DNA of 64,000 bases from Pannonibacter phragmitetus_B (GCF_050510895.1 NZ_JBNINT010000001.1:2852001-2916000); one strand, 5' to 3'. Positions 45,170 to 56,566 are shown, counted from the first letter of the stretch. A program made the numbers and translations. The notes: generated by a model not told the origin, from the letters alone.

Positions 45170-48100
45170 TCAGATCGAACGTCCGAGCAAAGCCCTGATC
45201 AGACCAGCATCCACGGTTCCGGTTACCGGAAGGTTGGCATTGCGCTGAAAAGCTTCAATTGCAGAACGGGTCTTCGGCCCCATGGAGCCATCAGCCAGAC
45301 CAGGATCGAAACCGAGCTTCTGCAACAGCGCCTGAACCTGGATGACTTCGTTCACCTCTCCACCAGCAGCCGCATTCACCGGCATGGCAATTGCGGCCTC
45401 ATCCCAGGAGGGATCCAGCAGAACCGTGTTGGCTGCCGGATTGAGGTCCTTCAGCTTGAACGTATCGACCGCAAGACGGGCAGCGGCAAGACCGTTGGCG
45501 TCGAGCATGTTGGCCACATCATCACGCTTGCGGGCAGCTTCCGCATCTCCGCCGCGCGCGGCAATGGCAAACCACTTGTAGCTTTCGACCAGATCCTTCT
45601 GCACACCAATGCCCCGGGCATAGAGGATGCCCAGATTATAGAGGCTGTCGGCAACGCCATGTTCAGCTGCCGACTTGAACCACTTGGCTGCCGCTGCCAT
45701 GTCCGGCTGGGCTTCAGCGCCTTCGGCGTAGATCACGGCCAGATTATGCATGGCCTTGGCATTTCCGGCTTCCGCAGCCTTCAAATAAAGGTCCCGTGCC
45801 TTGGTGATGTCGCGCGGCACACCACGGCCCTTTTCATAAAGGCTTGCGAGACGGTACTGCGCGGGAGCAAGCCCCTTGGCAGCTGCGCGCTCATACCAGC
45901 GTGCGGCTTCCGCCAGATCCGGCGTGACACCCTTGCCTTCGGTGTAATGAACTCCGATCTGGAACTCCGCCGCCGCGTTGCCTGCAGCAGCGGCGCTGCG
46001 CAGAGCCATCGGCCCTGAGGTCTCCGGCGGCAAGACGCCAGCATCTGCACCAGACTGCGGATCGGCGGCCGCCAGACTGGCGGATGGCTGCTGCGGCCCG
46101 GTGACAAACGGCGTATCGCCGAACTTGCCGCTGATCGCGGGCGGGGCAAAGGCCAGATCTGGAGCCATTTCCGGCGCATTGACTGAAGGCTGTCCAGAGG
46201 CGGACGGCGGCACCTGTGCCGCAGGCATCTGCTCCAGCGGCATGGCTTCACCCGCTGGCGGGGTCACGTTGCGGGCAGGCGCTTCTGCCACCTGCGTCTG
46301 CCCTGCCGTTGAACCGGGCTTTGCCGGAGCTGCGTCGAGAGCATCAGAAATGTCCTGCTCGGTCAGCTCCAGAACAGGCTGCGTGCCGGTGCCATCGGAA
46401 GCTTCCGCAAGCTGCTTGCCCTCGTCCTGAGCCTCAGGCGCCGATGCCGTATCACCTTCTCCGCTCGACAGACGGAAAACCTGCAGCGTGCCGATGGCCA
46501 GAACGACTGCAGCCGCCGCCAGCAGGATCGCACGCTTGCGCCCAGCGCCAAACAGGCTGCTGCCACTGCCCGCTGCTGCTTCGTCGCGGATATCGGCGGC
46601 AAGACCGGACAGATCAAGCTCACCGGCAACCTTGCTTTCATCTGCCTGGGCCTTCTGCGGCTTGCCGACCAAAGGTTCGATCTTGGCGCGGCCGGATTCC
46701 TCCGCCGCTTTCTCGGGCTTGCGGACGTCAGCCTTTACGGCGGCCTTGTCAGTGTCCCGGCGCAGGGCACGGCGGAACCAGCTGGCGCGGCTATCGCTGG
46801 CAGCTTCCTCACCTTCGTCCTGCTCGAGCTTCGTCTGCTGCTGAACTTCGGCCGATGCCGCATGGGCTGCGCGGCGGGCAGCTGCAATAAAATCGGCCTT
46901 GCGGTCGCGGGTGCGGTCGCGCGGGCGTTCACTCTCTCCGGTGGCAGCACTCTGCGGAAGGCCGGGCAGCGGAACACGGCGGGTGCTGCGGGCCTCACCG
47001 GCCGGGCGGGAAGCGGCTCCACGGCCCAGCGTGCTGCGTTCCAGCGTGTCGAGCCGGTCGGTGATGCCAGTCAGAATGGACTGCACGCCATCAAAGGTGC
47101 TGCGGGTCCGGGTCTCGGAACCCTGAGCAGCATCCATGAGCCGGCGCAGGTCGTCGCGCAGCGCACCAATGGCGCCGTCATATTCGTCGTTGGCTGGAGC
47201 CTTCTCCATCACGGCCCGGCGTGCGGCCTTTTCGGCCACTTCGATCACTTCCTCGCGGGTAGCGCGCAGGTTGGTCTCGATGCGGGAAAGTACTTTCTCA
47301 ATCCCAGCAACGCTGGACAGGCGGCCTTGCGTTGCCTGAAGCTGATCCGCCAGCGCGCTGATCTTGCCGGTGATCTGGTCAAGGCGGCGGTCATCGAAGC
47401 TTTCGCCGCCCCGGGAGACGGCGTCCGCCAATTCGCTGATGCGCGCTTCAAGCGCCGCTACGGAGGGCGCGGGCTGCTCAACTGACCGGCGGATTCCGGC
47501 GATTTCGCTGCGCAGCGCGGCCATATCCTCAGCCGTGACGCTGTCACGCGGCGCGGACAGGCGGCCAGACAAATCCGAGATCTGCCGCTCAAGCTGGGCC
47601 AGCATCTGCGCTTCAAAGGCGCTGCCTTCGCCGAAGGACGGCAGGTTCACCGGCTGGCTGGCACGTTCTTCAATGCGGGCAATCTGGCTGTGAATGCCGT
47701 CGAGACGGGTTTCCAACTCGGCAAAGGCGCGATCATACGCCGGCTGTGCAGCGCCGCCCTGCTCGATGCCGGAAAGCCTGTCCATGATTTCGTCGAGACG
47801 GTTGTCCACCTGCCCGAAGCGGGCATCATCACGCCCGGCGCGGCCGTTCTCGCGCGACAGCATGCCGAAGATTTCCTCCAGCCGCCCGTTGAGGCGGTCA
47901 AGAGCTTCGGCATCCGGCATGCGGTCTTCCATCGCAGAAAGGCGGTCATCGAGGCCGCGCTGTTCACGCGCCAGGATTTCCAGCTCGTCCAGACGGCTGG
48001 CGACAAAGCGGATACGATCATCCACCGAACCGATGAGCCCGGTAAAATCGACCTGCTCGACAAGGCGGCGCATGTCGCGCAGTTCCTGGCGCAGCGGCTC

Positions 48101-49482
48101 GATGTCGGGCCGGGAATGGGAGCGCAGCAGGCTTTCCACCCGGTCGGCGATGTCGCCCACCCGGCCTTCCAGCACCATCAAATGTTCGGCGCGGGGCAGC
48201 GAGGCAAGGCCATCCTCGATTTCGACCAGACGGGCGCTGAGATTGCGTACGACCCTCGGATCAACGGCAGAACGGGTCAGTTCGTCCAGCCGCTGCACCA
48301 CATGGGCATAGCCCATTTCCAGAGACTTGAGCGTGCCATCCACATTGGTCTGGCCGATCAGAGACTTGAGGCTCGAGATCTCGCCGCGCAGTTCCTTCGC
48401 CAGACGGTCATTGCCTCCGCCGGCACGCAGGCCCTCGACCATCTCCGCCAGACGGCGCATTTCACGCCGGTCGCTGTCATCGCGCCGGGCGGCGGGCATG
48501 TTGCCAATGGCTTCGCGCAGGGAACCGATTTCCTGGCGCACCACATCCAGTGCTTCTTCCTGCGGCTGGCGCAGGGCGTCAATGCGGCGGGCAAGATCCT
48601 GATAGAGATGGCGGGATTGTTCTTCTCCGTCACGGGCGGCCTGCTTGGCGGCACTCGGGCGGGAGGCGCCGCGGGAGCGGTGTTCCTGTGTCTCGAAGTC
48701 TTCCTCGATCAGCCGCTCCAGCGGGCTGCCACGGCGGCGCGGCTGTGCAGAGGCGCGGCTCGGAGTGCGGGCGGCGAAATCTTCTTCGTCATCCAGCTCC
48801 GCACCGGCTGCCAGTTCCTCGAAGTCATAGCCAGGCACACCACGGCTCTTCTTCGGCGCGGCGGAGCGCTGGGACTGCGGACGGCGGGCCGCAGCACGTG
48901 CAGGAGCACGGGCGGGCACTTCGTCTTCGTAATCCTCATCCTCGAAATGAGAACCGTAGTCAGTGCTGTCGAAGTCTGCCTCATCTTCCGGTGCATCATG
49001 GTGCCGGACGGGCGAGGACAGGGTTTCCACCCGGCGGTCCAGACGCTCCAGCGCCTCAAGAACGGCATCGATCCGTCCGGATGCTGCCGGGCGGGAGGGG
49101 CCGCGTCCTGGCGCAGACGCGCGGAGCGCTCGTCCCGTTCTGCAACGTCATGGGCCGCACGGCGGCGGCTTTCTTCGGGCTTGCGGCGGGCGCGCTGACG
49201 GCTGTTCATCAGGCGGTCCAGCTCGCTTGCTACCTCTTCCAGTTCCTGCGCAGTTTCGGAGGCGTGGCTTGCCCGGCCGAAATTGCCAGCAGCAGTAGAT
49301 GTGCGCGTCAGCCGCTCGACGCGCTCCTGCGGACGCTCTGCCCGAAGGCCGTAGCCCGTCTCAAGCCCGTCATCCTCTTCGTCATATCCCGGACCGCCCC
49401 AGCCGTCATTGCTACGCCGGGCATATCCCGCGTCATGACGTACGCTGCCGCTTTCAGGCTTGCGGGTTTTCCAAGAGGACAT
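45170..49482 (-). CDS. podJ: PodJ-like polar localisation protein with Sel1 repeats and peptidoglycan-binding domain, one frameshift
   Basis: A 1437-residue (restored) polarity factor. The order is: disordered Arg/Glu-rich N-terminus; a coiled-coil region of over 500 residues; one membrane helix (AILLAAAAVVLAIGTLQVF); a periplasmic Pro/Ala linker; four Sel1-like repeats (for example 'AAARWYERAAAKGLAPAQYR'-type units); and a C-terminal PG_binding_1 domain (LQKLGFDPGLADGSMGP). A C is missing at 49097-49100; adding it yields 'AAPSRPAASGRIDAVLEALE'. PodJ recruits polar development and division factors. The start is ATG 49482. Confidence 0.85.
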
Positions 49483-49852
49483 TGACTGAACCTGGCCTTG
49501 CGGTCGTGCTGACCATTGAACACAAGAGATGCTGCAGAAGCCCGGAACGCGATACTGACTTGGCAACGAAGCAATTGATGAATCTTTGTCGTGTTAGGGT
49601 AAACACCGCGTTAACTGGCGCCGCATGTTGCAACAGCAGGCCACTAGAAACGTGCCCCCGCCGGGGTGTTTGTCAAAAAATCGCGTAAGGTCACTGGACC
49701 ATTCCGTAAACGTAAGGTAAGGCAGAGACAAGCAGGCGGTCTCAGGCCCTTCCTCCTCACGAGCCGTAGTGCCCAAGGGCAACCGCCCGCATGCATGTCA
49801 GATTTTCAGAAATAAGCAGGTTCGGCCACAAGCGGACGGACAGGACGAGGCA
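49483..49852. other. divergent promoter region of podJ-like and merR
   Basis: A 370-bp gap. On the merR side it holds an operator-like TTCCGTAAACGTAA (49702-49715) and CGTAAGGT repeated at 49684-49691 and 49711-49718. TTGTCA at 49670 could be a -35 element, with no clear -10. TTAAC near 49611 might be part of a CtrA site for podJ, but no second half is well placed. Confidence 0.4.
49702..49715 (-). promoter_or_regulatory. MerR operator-like site upstream of merR
   Basis: On the minus strand it reads TTACGTTTACGGAA. Twelve of these bases (ACGTTTACGGAA) recur in the palindrome before the acyl-CoA dehydrogenase gene at 50507-50526. Sharing between the regulator's own upstream region and its neighbouring operon suggests autoregulation. 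Confidence 0.55.
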
Positions 49853-50317
49853 ATGAGCGAAGCACTTTCCATTCAGGACGGCAACGAGATTGCCGATGTC
49901 GTTGCCGCAGCCGACGACAGCACCAAGAAGATACAGTTCACCATTGGTGACCTTGCCAAGGAATTCGGCGTCACCCTTCGCACCCTGCGCTTCTATGAAG
50001 ACCGCGGCCTGCTGAACCCCAAGCGGGACGGCCTCAACCGCGTGTACACCCGCCGCGACCGGGCCCGCCTGAAGCTCGTCGTCATGGGCAAGCGCGTCGG
50101 CTTCTCGCTCTCCGAGATCCGCGACATGCTGGATCTCTATGACCTGCGCGACGGCCAGGTTACGCAGCTGCGCGTCGCCCTCTCCCGCTTCAACGAACAG
50201 ATTGCCGTGCTGGAAACCCAGCGCAAGGACATTGATCAGGCGATTGAAGAGCTCTCGCGCACCGTCGCCATTGTCTCCGGCATGCTGAAGCATAAGGAAA
50301 ACGAAGGCGGGGAGTGA
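49853..50317 (+). CDS. MerR-family regulator of the beta-oxidation operon
   Basis: A 154-residue MerR protein: a 30-residue acidic lead, HTH and wing (GVTLRTLRFYEDRGLL, 'DGLNRVYTRRDRARL'), and a coiled-coil dimerisation helix (FNEQIAVLETQRKDIDQAIE). It lacks metal-binding cysteines, so an organic or acyl-CoA effector is likelier. It most resembles the LiuR type that controls acyl-CoA catabolism. ATG 49853 follows GAGG. It lies 240 bases upstream of the operon it probably controls. Confidence 0.85.
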   Translation: MSEALSIQDGNEIADVVAAADDSTKKIQFTIGDLAKEFGVTLRTLRFYEDRGLLNPKRDGLNRVYTRRDRARLKLVVMGKRVGFSLSEIRDMLDLYDLRDGQVTQLRVALSRFNEQIAVLETQRKDIDQAIEELSRTVAIVSGMLKHKENEGGE

Positions 50318-50374
50318 TCGCTGCCGGACGGCTTTTTTGCCTTTCCGGTGTCATTTTCACGCACCAGACCGCCA

Positions 50375-50401
50375 AAACCGGGGCATTCGCTCCGGTTTTT
50401 C
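50375..50401 (+). terminator. terminator after merR
   Basis: AAAACCGG and CCGGTTTT form an 8-bp stem with a 10-base loop, ending in a T tract. It follows the merR stop by 57 bases, so the acyl-CoA dehydrogenase operon needs its own promoter. Confidence 0.7.
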
Positions 50402-50467
50402 GCGTTTCATGGTACGGTTTTCATTCATTTCACGCAAAAACAGGCGTACCTTCCCCAAGGACATGGC

Positions 50468-50526
50468 TTGCCCGCCCGAAAATTGAGACGTATATATCGG
50501 GAGAGGTGACGTTTACGGAAACGTCA
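50468..50526 (+). promoter_or_regulatory. promoter and palindromic operator of the beta-oxidation operon
   Basis: TTGCCC (50468-50473) and TATATA (50491-50496) are spaced by 17 bases, predicting transcription near 50503. TGACGTTTACGGAAACGTCA (50507-50526) has perfect 8-bp arms and would cover about +4 to +23, a repressor position. The ATG of the first gene is 31 bases further on, with GGGAGGA before it. Confidence 0.6.
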
Positions 50527-50557
50527 ACTGCCAACGGTTACGTTCTGGGAGGAATTG

Positions 50558-52348
50558 ATGCCGGCTTACCGTGCTCCCGTCGAAGACACCCTCTTCTTGC
50601 TCAACGATGTGTTCGGCTACGAACGCTACAGCAATCTTCCCGGCTTTGCCGATGCTGCACCCGATCTGGTGGAAGCGATCCTGCGCGAAGGCGCCAGGTT
50701 CTGCGAGGAAATCGTCCAGCCACTGAACCAGACCGGCGATCAAGAAGGCTGCACCCGCCATGAAGATGGCCGGGTCACCACACCCAAAGGCTTCAAGGTT
50801 GCCTATGACGCATATTGCGAAGGCGGCTGGGGCGGGCTTTCCGTTAACCCGGACTTTGGTGGCCAGGGCCTTCCGCACACGCTCGCCATGATCATGGCTG
50901 AATACATGTCCTCCGCGAACATGGCCTTTGCCATGTATCCGGGCCTGACGGCCGGCGCCATCGCCGCCCTCACCCTGCATGGCACGGATGAGCAGAAGGC
51001 CGTCTATCTGCCGAAGATGGTGGCAGGCACCTGGACCGGCACGATGAACCTGACCGAGCCCCATTGCGGCACGGATCTGGGCCTCATCCGCACCAAGGCT
51101 GTGCCGCAGGGCGACGGCAGCTATGCCATCTCCGGCACCAAGATCTTCATTTCCGCCGGCGAACACGACATGGCGGAGAACATCATCCATCTGGTGCTGG
51201 CCCGCATCGAGGGCGCGCCGGAAGGCGTGAAGGGCATCTCGCTCTTCGTGGTGCCGAAGTTCGTCCCTGATGCCGATGGCACACCGGGCGAGCGCAACGG
51301 CGTTTCCTGCGGCTCCATCGAGCACAAGATGGGCATCCACGGCAATGCCACCTGCGTCATGAACTATGACGGCGCACGCGGCTGGCTGGTCGGCGAGGAG
51401 CACAAGGGCCTGCGCGCCATGTTCACCATGATGAACGAGGCCCGCCTCGGCGTCGCGGTGCAGGGGCTGGCCCAGTCCGAAGTGGCCTATCAGAACGCTG
51501 TCATCTACGCCAAGGACCGCATCCAGGGCCGCGCCCTGACCGGACCGAAGGCCGCAGACAAGGCCGCGGATCCGATCATCGTGCATCCGGACGTGCGCCG
51601 CGTGCTCATGTCGATCCGCTCCTTCAACGAGGCCGCCCGCGCTCTGGTGCTGTGGACCGCGCTGAAGGGGGACGTATCGCACCGCTCCGAAGACGAGGCC
51701 GAGCGCGTCAAGGCCGACGACATGATGGGGCTGATGACCCCGGTTCTGAAGGGTGTGCTCACCGACACCGGCTTTGCCAATGCGGTGAATGCCCAGCAGA
51801 TGTTCGGCGGGCACGGCTACATTGCCGAATGGGGCATGGAGCAGTTCGTCCGCGATGCCCGTATCGCCATGATCTACGAGGGTGCCAACGGCATTCAGGC
51901 GCTGGATCTCGTGGGCCGGAAGCTTCCGGCCAATGGCGGGCGTGCCGTCATGGCCTTCTTTGAAGAGGTTGGCGCCTTCCTGAAGGCCCACAAGGAAGAC
52001 GAGGCGCTTGCGCCCTACACCAAGCCGCTGAAGCAGGGGCTCGACCATCTTCAGGCCGCGACCATGTGGTTCATGCAGAACGCCATGAGCAACCCGGACA
52101 ACGCGGGCGCTGGCTCCACCGACTACATGCACCTCTTCGGGCTGGTCGCTCTTGGCTACATGTGGGCACAGATGGCCAAGGCAGCGCAGGCCAAGATTGC
52201 CAGCGGCGAAGAGACGGAGCGTTTCGAGGCCAAGGTGACCTTCGGGCGTTACTTCATGGAACGGACCATGCCGGAAACGGGTGCGCATCTGGCCCGCATT
52301 ACCAGCGGCTCTGCCACCATGATGGCCCTTGCGGCGGACGCATTCTAA
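50558..52348 (+). CDS. acyl-CoA dehydrogenase, 596 aa (FadE/DmdC-like)
   Basis: A FAD-dependent acyl-CoA dehydrogenase with the long C-terminal extension of the approximately 600-residue class. Visible motifs: 'LTEPHCGTDLG', 'KIFISAGEHDM', 'MGIHGNATCVMNYDGA', 'QMFGGHGYIAEWGMEQ', and the catalytic Glu in 'MIYEGANGIQALDL'. It carries out the first step of beta-oxidation; chain-length preference is not readable from sequence. It leads an operon with GST, thiolase and the multifunctional hydratase/dehydrogenase. Confidence 0.92.
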   Translation: MPAYRAPVEDTLFLLNDVFGYERYSNLPGFADAAPDLVEAILREGARFCEEIVQPLNQTGDQEGCTRHEDGRVTTPKGFKVAYDAYCEGGWGGLSVNPDFGGQGLPHTLAMIMAEYMSSANMAFAMYPGLTAGAIAALTLHGTDEQKAVYLPKMVAGTWTGTMNLTEPHCGTDLGLIRTKAVPQGDGSYAISGTKIFISAGEHDMAENIIHLVLARIEGAPEGVKGISLFVVPKFVPDADGTPGERNGVSCGSIEHKMGIHGNATCVMNYDGARGWLVGEEHKGLRAMFTMMNEARLGVAVQGLAQSEVAYQNAVIYAKDRIQGRALTGPKAADKAADPIIVHPDVRRVLMSIRSFNEAARALVLWTALKGDVSHRSEDEAERVKADDMMGLMTPVLKGVLTDTGFANAVNAQQMFGGHGYIAEWGMEQFVRDARIAMIYEGANGIQALDLVGRKLPANGGRAVMAFFEEVGAFLKAHKEDEALAPYTKPLKQGLDHLQAATMWFMQNAMSNPDNAGAGSTDYMHLFGLVALGYMWAQMAKAAQAKIASGEETERFEAKVTFGRYFMERTMPETGAHLARITSGSATMMALAADAF

Positions 52349-52365
52349 GTCTCTGATACGCCATA

Positions 52366-52422
52366 GCCCCGGACGTCATGCCCGGGGCAGCCCCGCAAGA
52401 GAAAAGCCCGCCGCTGCGGGCT
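52366..52422. repeat. two small hairpins between acyl-CoA dehydrogenase and GST genes
   Basis: GCCCCGG with CCGGGGC (52366-52388) resembles the short intergenic palindromes with a GTCATGCC core common in Hyphomicrobiales. AGCCCGC with GCGGGCT (52405-52422) follows just before the GST ribosome-binding site. They may dampen or process the operon mRNA between its first two genes. Confidence 0.4.
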
Positions 52423-52431
52423 GGAGGTTTC

Positions 52432-53069
52432 ATGGCCGAGTATGTCCTGCATTGTTTCGCCCAGTCCGGCAACGCCTACAAGGTTGCCCTCATGCTCCAG
52501 CTTGCCGGAGCGGAGTGGGAAGCCCGCTTCTGCGACTTCTTCAACGGCGCCACCCGCACGCCGGAGTTTCGCGCTGACGTGAACGAAATGGGCGAGATTC
52601 CGGTGCTGGAACACAAGGGCCTGAAGCTCAGCCAGTCTGGCGTCATACTTGATTATCTCGCCGAGGAACTGGGCGAATTCGGCGCCCACACGGAAGATGA
52701 AGCCCGCGAAATCCTGCGCTGGGTGCTGTTCGACAACCACAAGCTCACCAGCTACACCGCGACGCTCCGCTTCCTGCGCCAGTTTGCCGGCACCGGCGAA
52801 ACGCCGGTCACGGCCTTCTTTGAGGCACGCGCCAAGTCCGCCTATGCCATTCTCGACAAGCATCTGGAAGGGCGCCGCTTCGTGGCGGCTGACAGGCCGA
52901 CCACCGCGGATCTGTCCCTGTGCGGCTATCTCTTCTGGCCTGAAGAGATCGGCATCGACTTTACCCCTATTCCAACATCGCCCGCTGGCTGGATGCAATC
53001 CGCGCCCTGCCCGGCTGGGTGCACCCTTATGAACTCATGCCGGGGCACCCGCTGCCCGCCAAGGCCTGA
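52432..53069 (+). CDS. glutathione S-transferase family protein, one frameshift
   Basis: A 212-residue (restored) GST with N-terminal thioredoxin fold ('YVLHCFAQSGNAYKVALML', 'EFRADVNEMGEIPVLEH', 'LSQSGVILDYLAE') and helical C-terminal domain ('RPTTADLSLCGYLFW'). A C is missing at 52964-52967. Adding it gives 'GIDFTPYSNIARWLDAIRAL' and an ending 'MPGHPLPAKA'. GSTs recur in this beta-oxidation operon type, but the reason is not established. GGAGG precedes the ATG. Confidence 0.85.
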
Positions 53070-53093
53070 CAAGAAACACATCAGGAGGAATCC

Positions 53094-54301
53094 ATGCCCG
53101 AGGCCTATGTATTCGACCATGTGCGCACCCGCGCGGGCGCGGCAAGAAGGACGGCAGCCTGCACGAGGTGACCGCCGTCCGCCTTGCCGCCACCGCGCTG
53201 GAGGCGCTGCGCGACCGCAACAAGCTGGACACCCGTCAGGTGGACGATCTGCTGCTGGGCTGCGTCGATCCCATTGGCGAGGCTGGCGGCGACATTGCCC
53301 GTGCGGCGGTGTTTGCGGCTGGCTATGACAACTCGGTCCCGGGCATGCAGATCAACCGCTTCTGCGCTTCTGGCCTTGATGCGGTGAACATGGCCGCCGC
53401 GCAGGTCATGTCCGGCCAGCATCAGCTGGTCGTGGCTGGCGGCGTGGAAAGCATGAGCCGCATCGGCATCGGCGCATCGGGCGGTGCCTGGCCGGTCGAT
53501 CCGCAGGTGGCCCTGCCCTCCTATTTCATGCCGCAGGGCGTCTCGGCGGATCTCATCGCCACCAAATACGGCTTCACCCGCGACGACTGCGACGCCTATG
53601 CGGTGGAGAGCCAGAAGCGGGCGGCGAACGCCTGGGACAAGGGCTATTTCAACAAGTCCGTGGTGCCGGTGAAGGATGTCAACGGCATCACCATCCTTGC
53701 CCGTGACGAGCACATGCGCCCCGGCACGGACATGCAGTCGCTGGCCTCGCTCAACGCCTCCTTCGAGATGATGGGTGCCATGGGCGGCTTTGATGCGGTG
53801 GCAATTGCCGCGCACCCAGAGCTTGAAAAGGTGCGCCACGTGCACCACGCGGGCAACTCCTCCGGCATCGTTGACGGCGCCGCCGCCGTGCTGATCGGCT
53901 CACGCAAGGCCGGCAAGTCGGCTGGCCTCAAGCCCCGCGCCCGCATCCGCGCCTTCGCCAACATCGGTTCGGAGCCCGCGCTGATGCTGACCGGCCCGGT
54001 GGATGTGACGGAAAAGCTGCTCGCCAATTCCGGCATGAAGCTGAAGGACATCGACCTGTTCGAGATCAATGAGGCTTTCGCCTCCGTGGTGCTGCGCTAC
54101 CGGCAGGCCTTCGACCTTGATCCTTCGGTGGTCAACGTCAATGGCGGAGCCATCGCGCTCGGCCACCCGCTGGGCGCCACCGGCGCCATGATCCTCGGCA
54201 CGGTTCTCGATGAACTGGAACGCCGTGACCTGAACACTGCCCTTGTCACCCTCTGCATCGGCGCCGGCATGGGCACGGCGACGATCATCGAGCGCGTGTG
54301 A
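53094..54301 (+). CDS. acetyl-CoA C-acyltransferase (thiolase), one frameshift
   Basis: A 402-residue (restored) thiolase that cleaves 3-ketoacyl-CoA in the last step of beta-oxidation. The acylated Cys is in 'INRFCASGLDAVNMA' (near residue 90), the His in 'GGAIALGHPLGATGA' and the second Cys in 'LCIGAGMGTATIIE'. A C is missing at 53128-53130; adding it restores 'VRTPRGRGKKDGSLHEV', the conserved thiolase N-terminus. AGGAGG lies before ATG 53094. Confidence 0.92.
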
Positions 54302-54324
54302 CAAGAGACCGGAGGAGACAAGCC

Positions 54325-56543
54325 ATGACCTACAAGAACTTCACTCTTGAAACCGGCGCCGACGGCATCGCCCTGATCACCTGGGACATGAAGGACAAGT
54401 CGATGAACGTCATCGACATCTCCGTTATGGACGATCTGGAGGCCATTGTTGCCCATGTGGCGACGACGGACGTCATCAAGGGCGCCATCATCACGTCCGG
54501 CAAGGCCGCCTTCTCGGGCGGTGCGGACCTGACCATGCTGGAAGGCCTGCTCAAGGGCTTCCATGCCGAGCGAGCCAAAGACCAGGAAGCGGCCGCAAAG
54601 GCCCTGTTCGAGGGCTCCCGACGCCTGTCGCTGATCTACCGGAAGCTGGAGACCTGCGGCAAACCCTTCGTTGCTGCCATCAACGGCACCTGCATGGGCG
54701 GCGGCACCGAGCTGGCGCTTGCCTGCCACGCCCGCGTGGCCGCCGAAGACGACAGCTTCAAGATGGGCCTGCCGGAAGTGAAGGTGGGCCTCTTCCCCGG
54801 CGCAGGCGGCACCCAGCGCGTCATGCGCATGACGGATGCACAGGCTGGCCTTCAGTTCCTGCTTCAGGGCCAGACCCTGCGCGCCGCCAAGGCCAAGCAG
54901 ATGAAGCTGGTGGACGAGACGGCAGCACCGAAGAAGCTGGTCGAGACCGCCCGCAAGATGCTGCAGGCAGGCGTCAAGCCGGTGAAGCCGTGGGACGAGA
55001 AGGGCTTCAAGCTGCCGAACGGCCCGGTCTATTCCCCCGCCGGTTTCCAGTTCTGGCCCGCCGCCAACGCCATCTACCGGCGTGAGACCCACGACAACTA
55101 CCCCGGCGCCCGCGCCCTGCTGAAGTCCGTCTTCGAAGGGCTGCAGCTGCCAATGGATCTCGCCCTGCAGGTGGAAAGCCGCTACTTCGCCAATGTGCTG
55201 CAGAGCCCGGAAGCGGCAAACATGATCCGCTCGCTCTTCGTCTCCATGCAGGAGCTGAACAAGGGCGCCCGCCGTCCACAGGATGTGAAGCCCAACAAGA
55301 TCAAGAAGATCGGTGTGCTCGGCGCCGGATTCATGGGTGCAGGCATTTCCTATGTCACGGCCAAGGCCGGGATCGACGTGGTGCTGATCGATCGCGATCA
55401 GGCCGCCGCCGACAAGGGCAAGGCCCATTCGGACGAGCTGATGAGCAAGGCCGTTTCGCGCGGCCACGCAACGGCGGACGAAAAGGAAAAGCTCCTCGCC
55501 CGCATCACTCCGACGGACAACTATGACCTTCTCGCCGACTGCGATCTGGTGATCGAGGCCGTGTTCGAGGACCGTGAGGTCAAGCGCGTGGTGACGGAAA
55601 AGGCCGAGGCGGCGATGAAGGCTCGCGCCATCTACGCCTCCAACACCTCCACCCTGCCGATCACCTCACTGGCGGAAGCCTCGTCCCGTCCGAAGAACTT
55701 CATCGGCATCCACTTCTTCTCGCCCGTCGACAAGATGATGCTGGTGGAAGTGATCCTCGGCAAGAAGACCTCGGACAAGGCGCTGGCCATGGCGCTGGAC
55801 TACATCAAGGCCATCAAGAAGACGCCGATTGTCGTCAACGACAGCCGCGGCTTCTACACATCGCGTGTGGTTATGACCTACATCCGCGAAGGCCTGATGA
55901 TGCTGGCCGATGGCGTTCCGGCGGCCATGATCGAGAACGCGGGCAAAATGGCCGGCATGCCGGTCGGCCCGCTGTCGCTGGGCGATGAAGTGGCACTGGA
56001 TCTGGCCTGGAAGATCGTCTCGGCTACCCGCAAGGACCTTGGCGTCAACTATGTGGAAGGTCCGCTCGACAACATCCTTGAAGAGATGGTGGTCAAGCGC
56101 GAGCGCTTCGGCCGCAAGAACGGCAAAGGCTTCTATGACTATGCAGGCAAGGAAAAGAGCCTGTGGCCCGGCATTCCGGACGTCGTGGGCAAGCCCAAGG
56201 CAGCCGAAGCCTTCAACATCGACGAACTGAAGCAGCGGCTTCTGGTGATGCAGGCGCTGGAAACCGCCCGCATCTTCGAGGAAAAGTGTCTGACGGATGT
56301 GCGCGAGGCTGATGTTGGATCGATCCTCGGCTTCGGCTTTGCCCCTACACCGGCGGCACGCTGAGCTACATCGACATGATGGGCACCCATGCCTTCGTGG
56401 AGCTTTGCAAGAAGTTCACCAAGAAGTGGGGTCCGCGCTTCAAGCCCAACCGCCTGCTGCGCGAAATGGCCAAGACCAACGAAACTTTCTACGGCAAGTT
56501 CCCGCCCAAGGCAGAAGCTGCCGCGACAGCAGAAGCCGCCTGA
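54325..56543 (+). CDS. fadJ: multifunctional enoyl-CoA hydratase/3-hydroxyacyl-CoA dehydrogenase, one frameshift
   Basis: A 739-residue (restored) FadJ/FadB-type alpha subunit. The N-terminal crotonase domain has 'TCMGGGTELALAC' and 'GLFPGAGGTQRVM'. The NAD-binding region follows near residue 330 ('GVLGAGFMGAGIS') and the dehydrogenase C-terminal domain after that. One C is missing at 56342-56345; adding it continues 'GFGFAPYTGGTLSYIDMMGT' to the stop at 56541. It should pair with the thiolase encoded just upstream to complete a beta-oxidation spiral. Confidence 0.93.
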
Positions 56544-56566
56544 CAGGTTTCAAAAGCAATCTCCAG

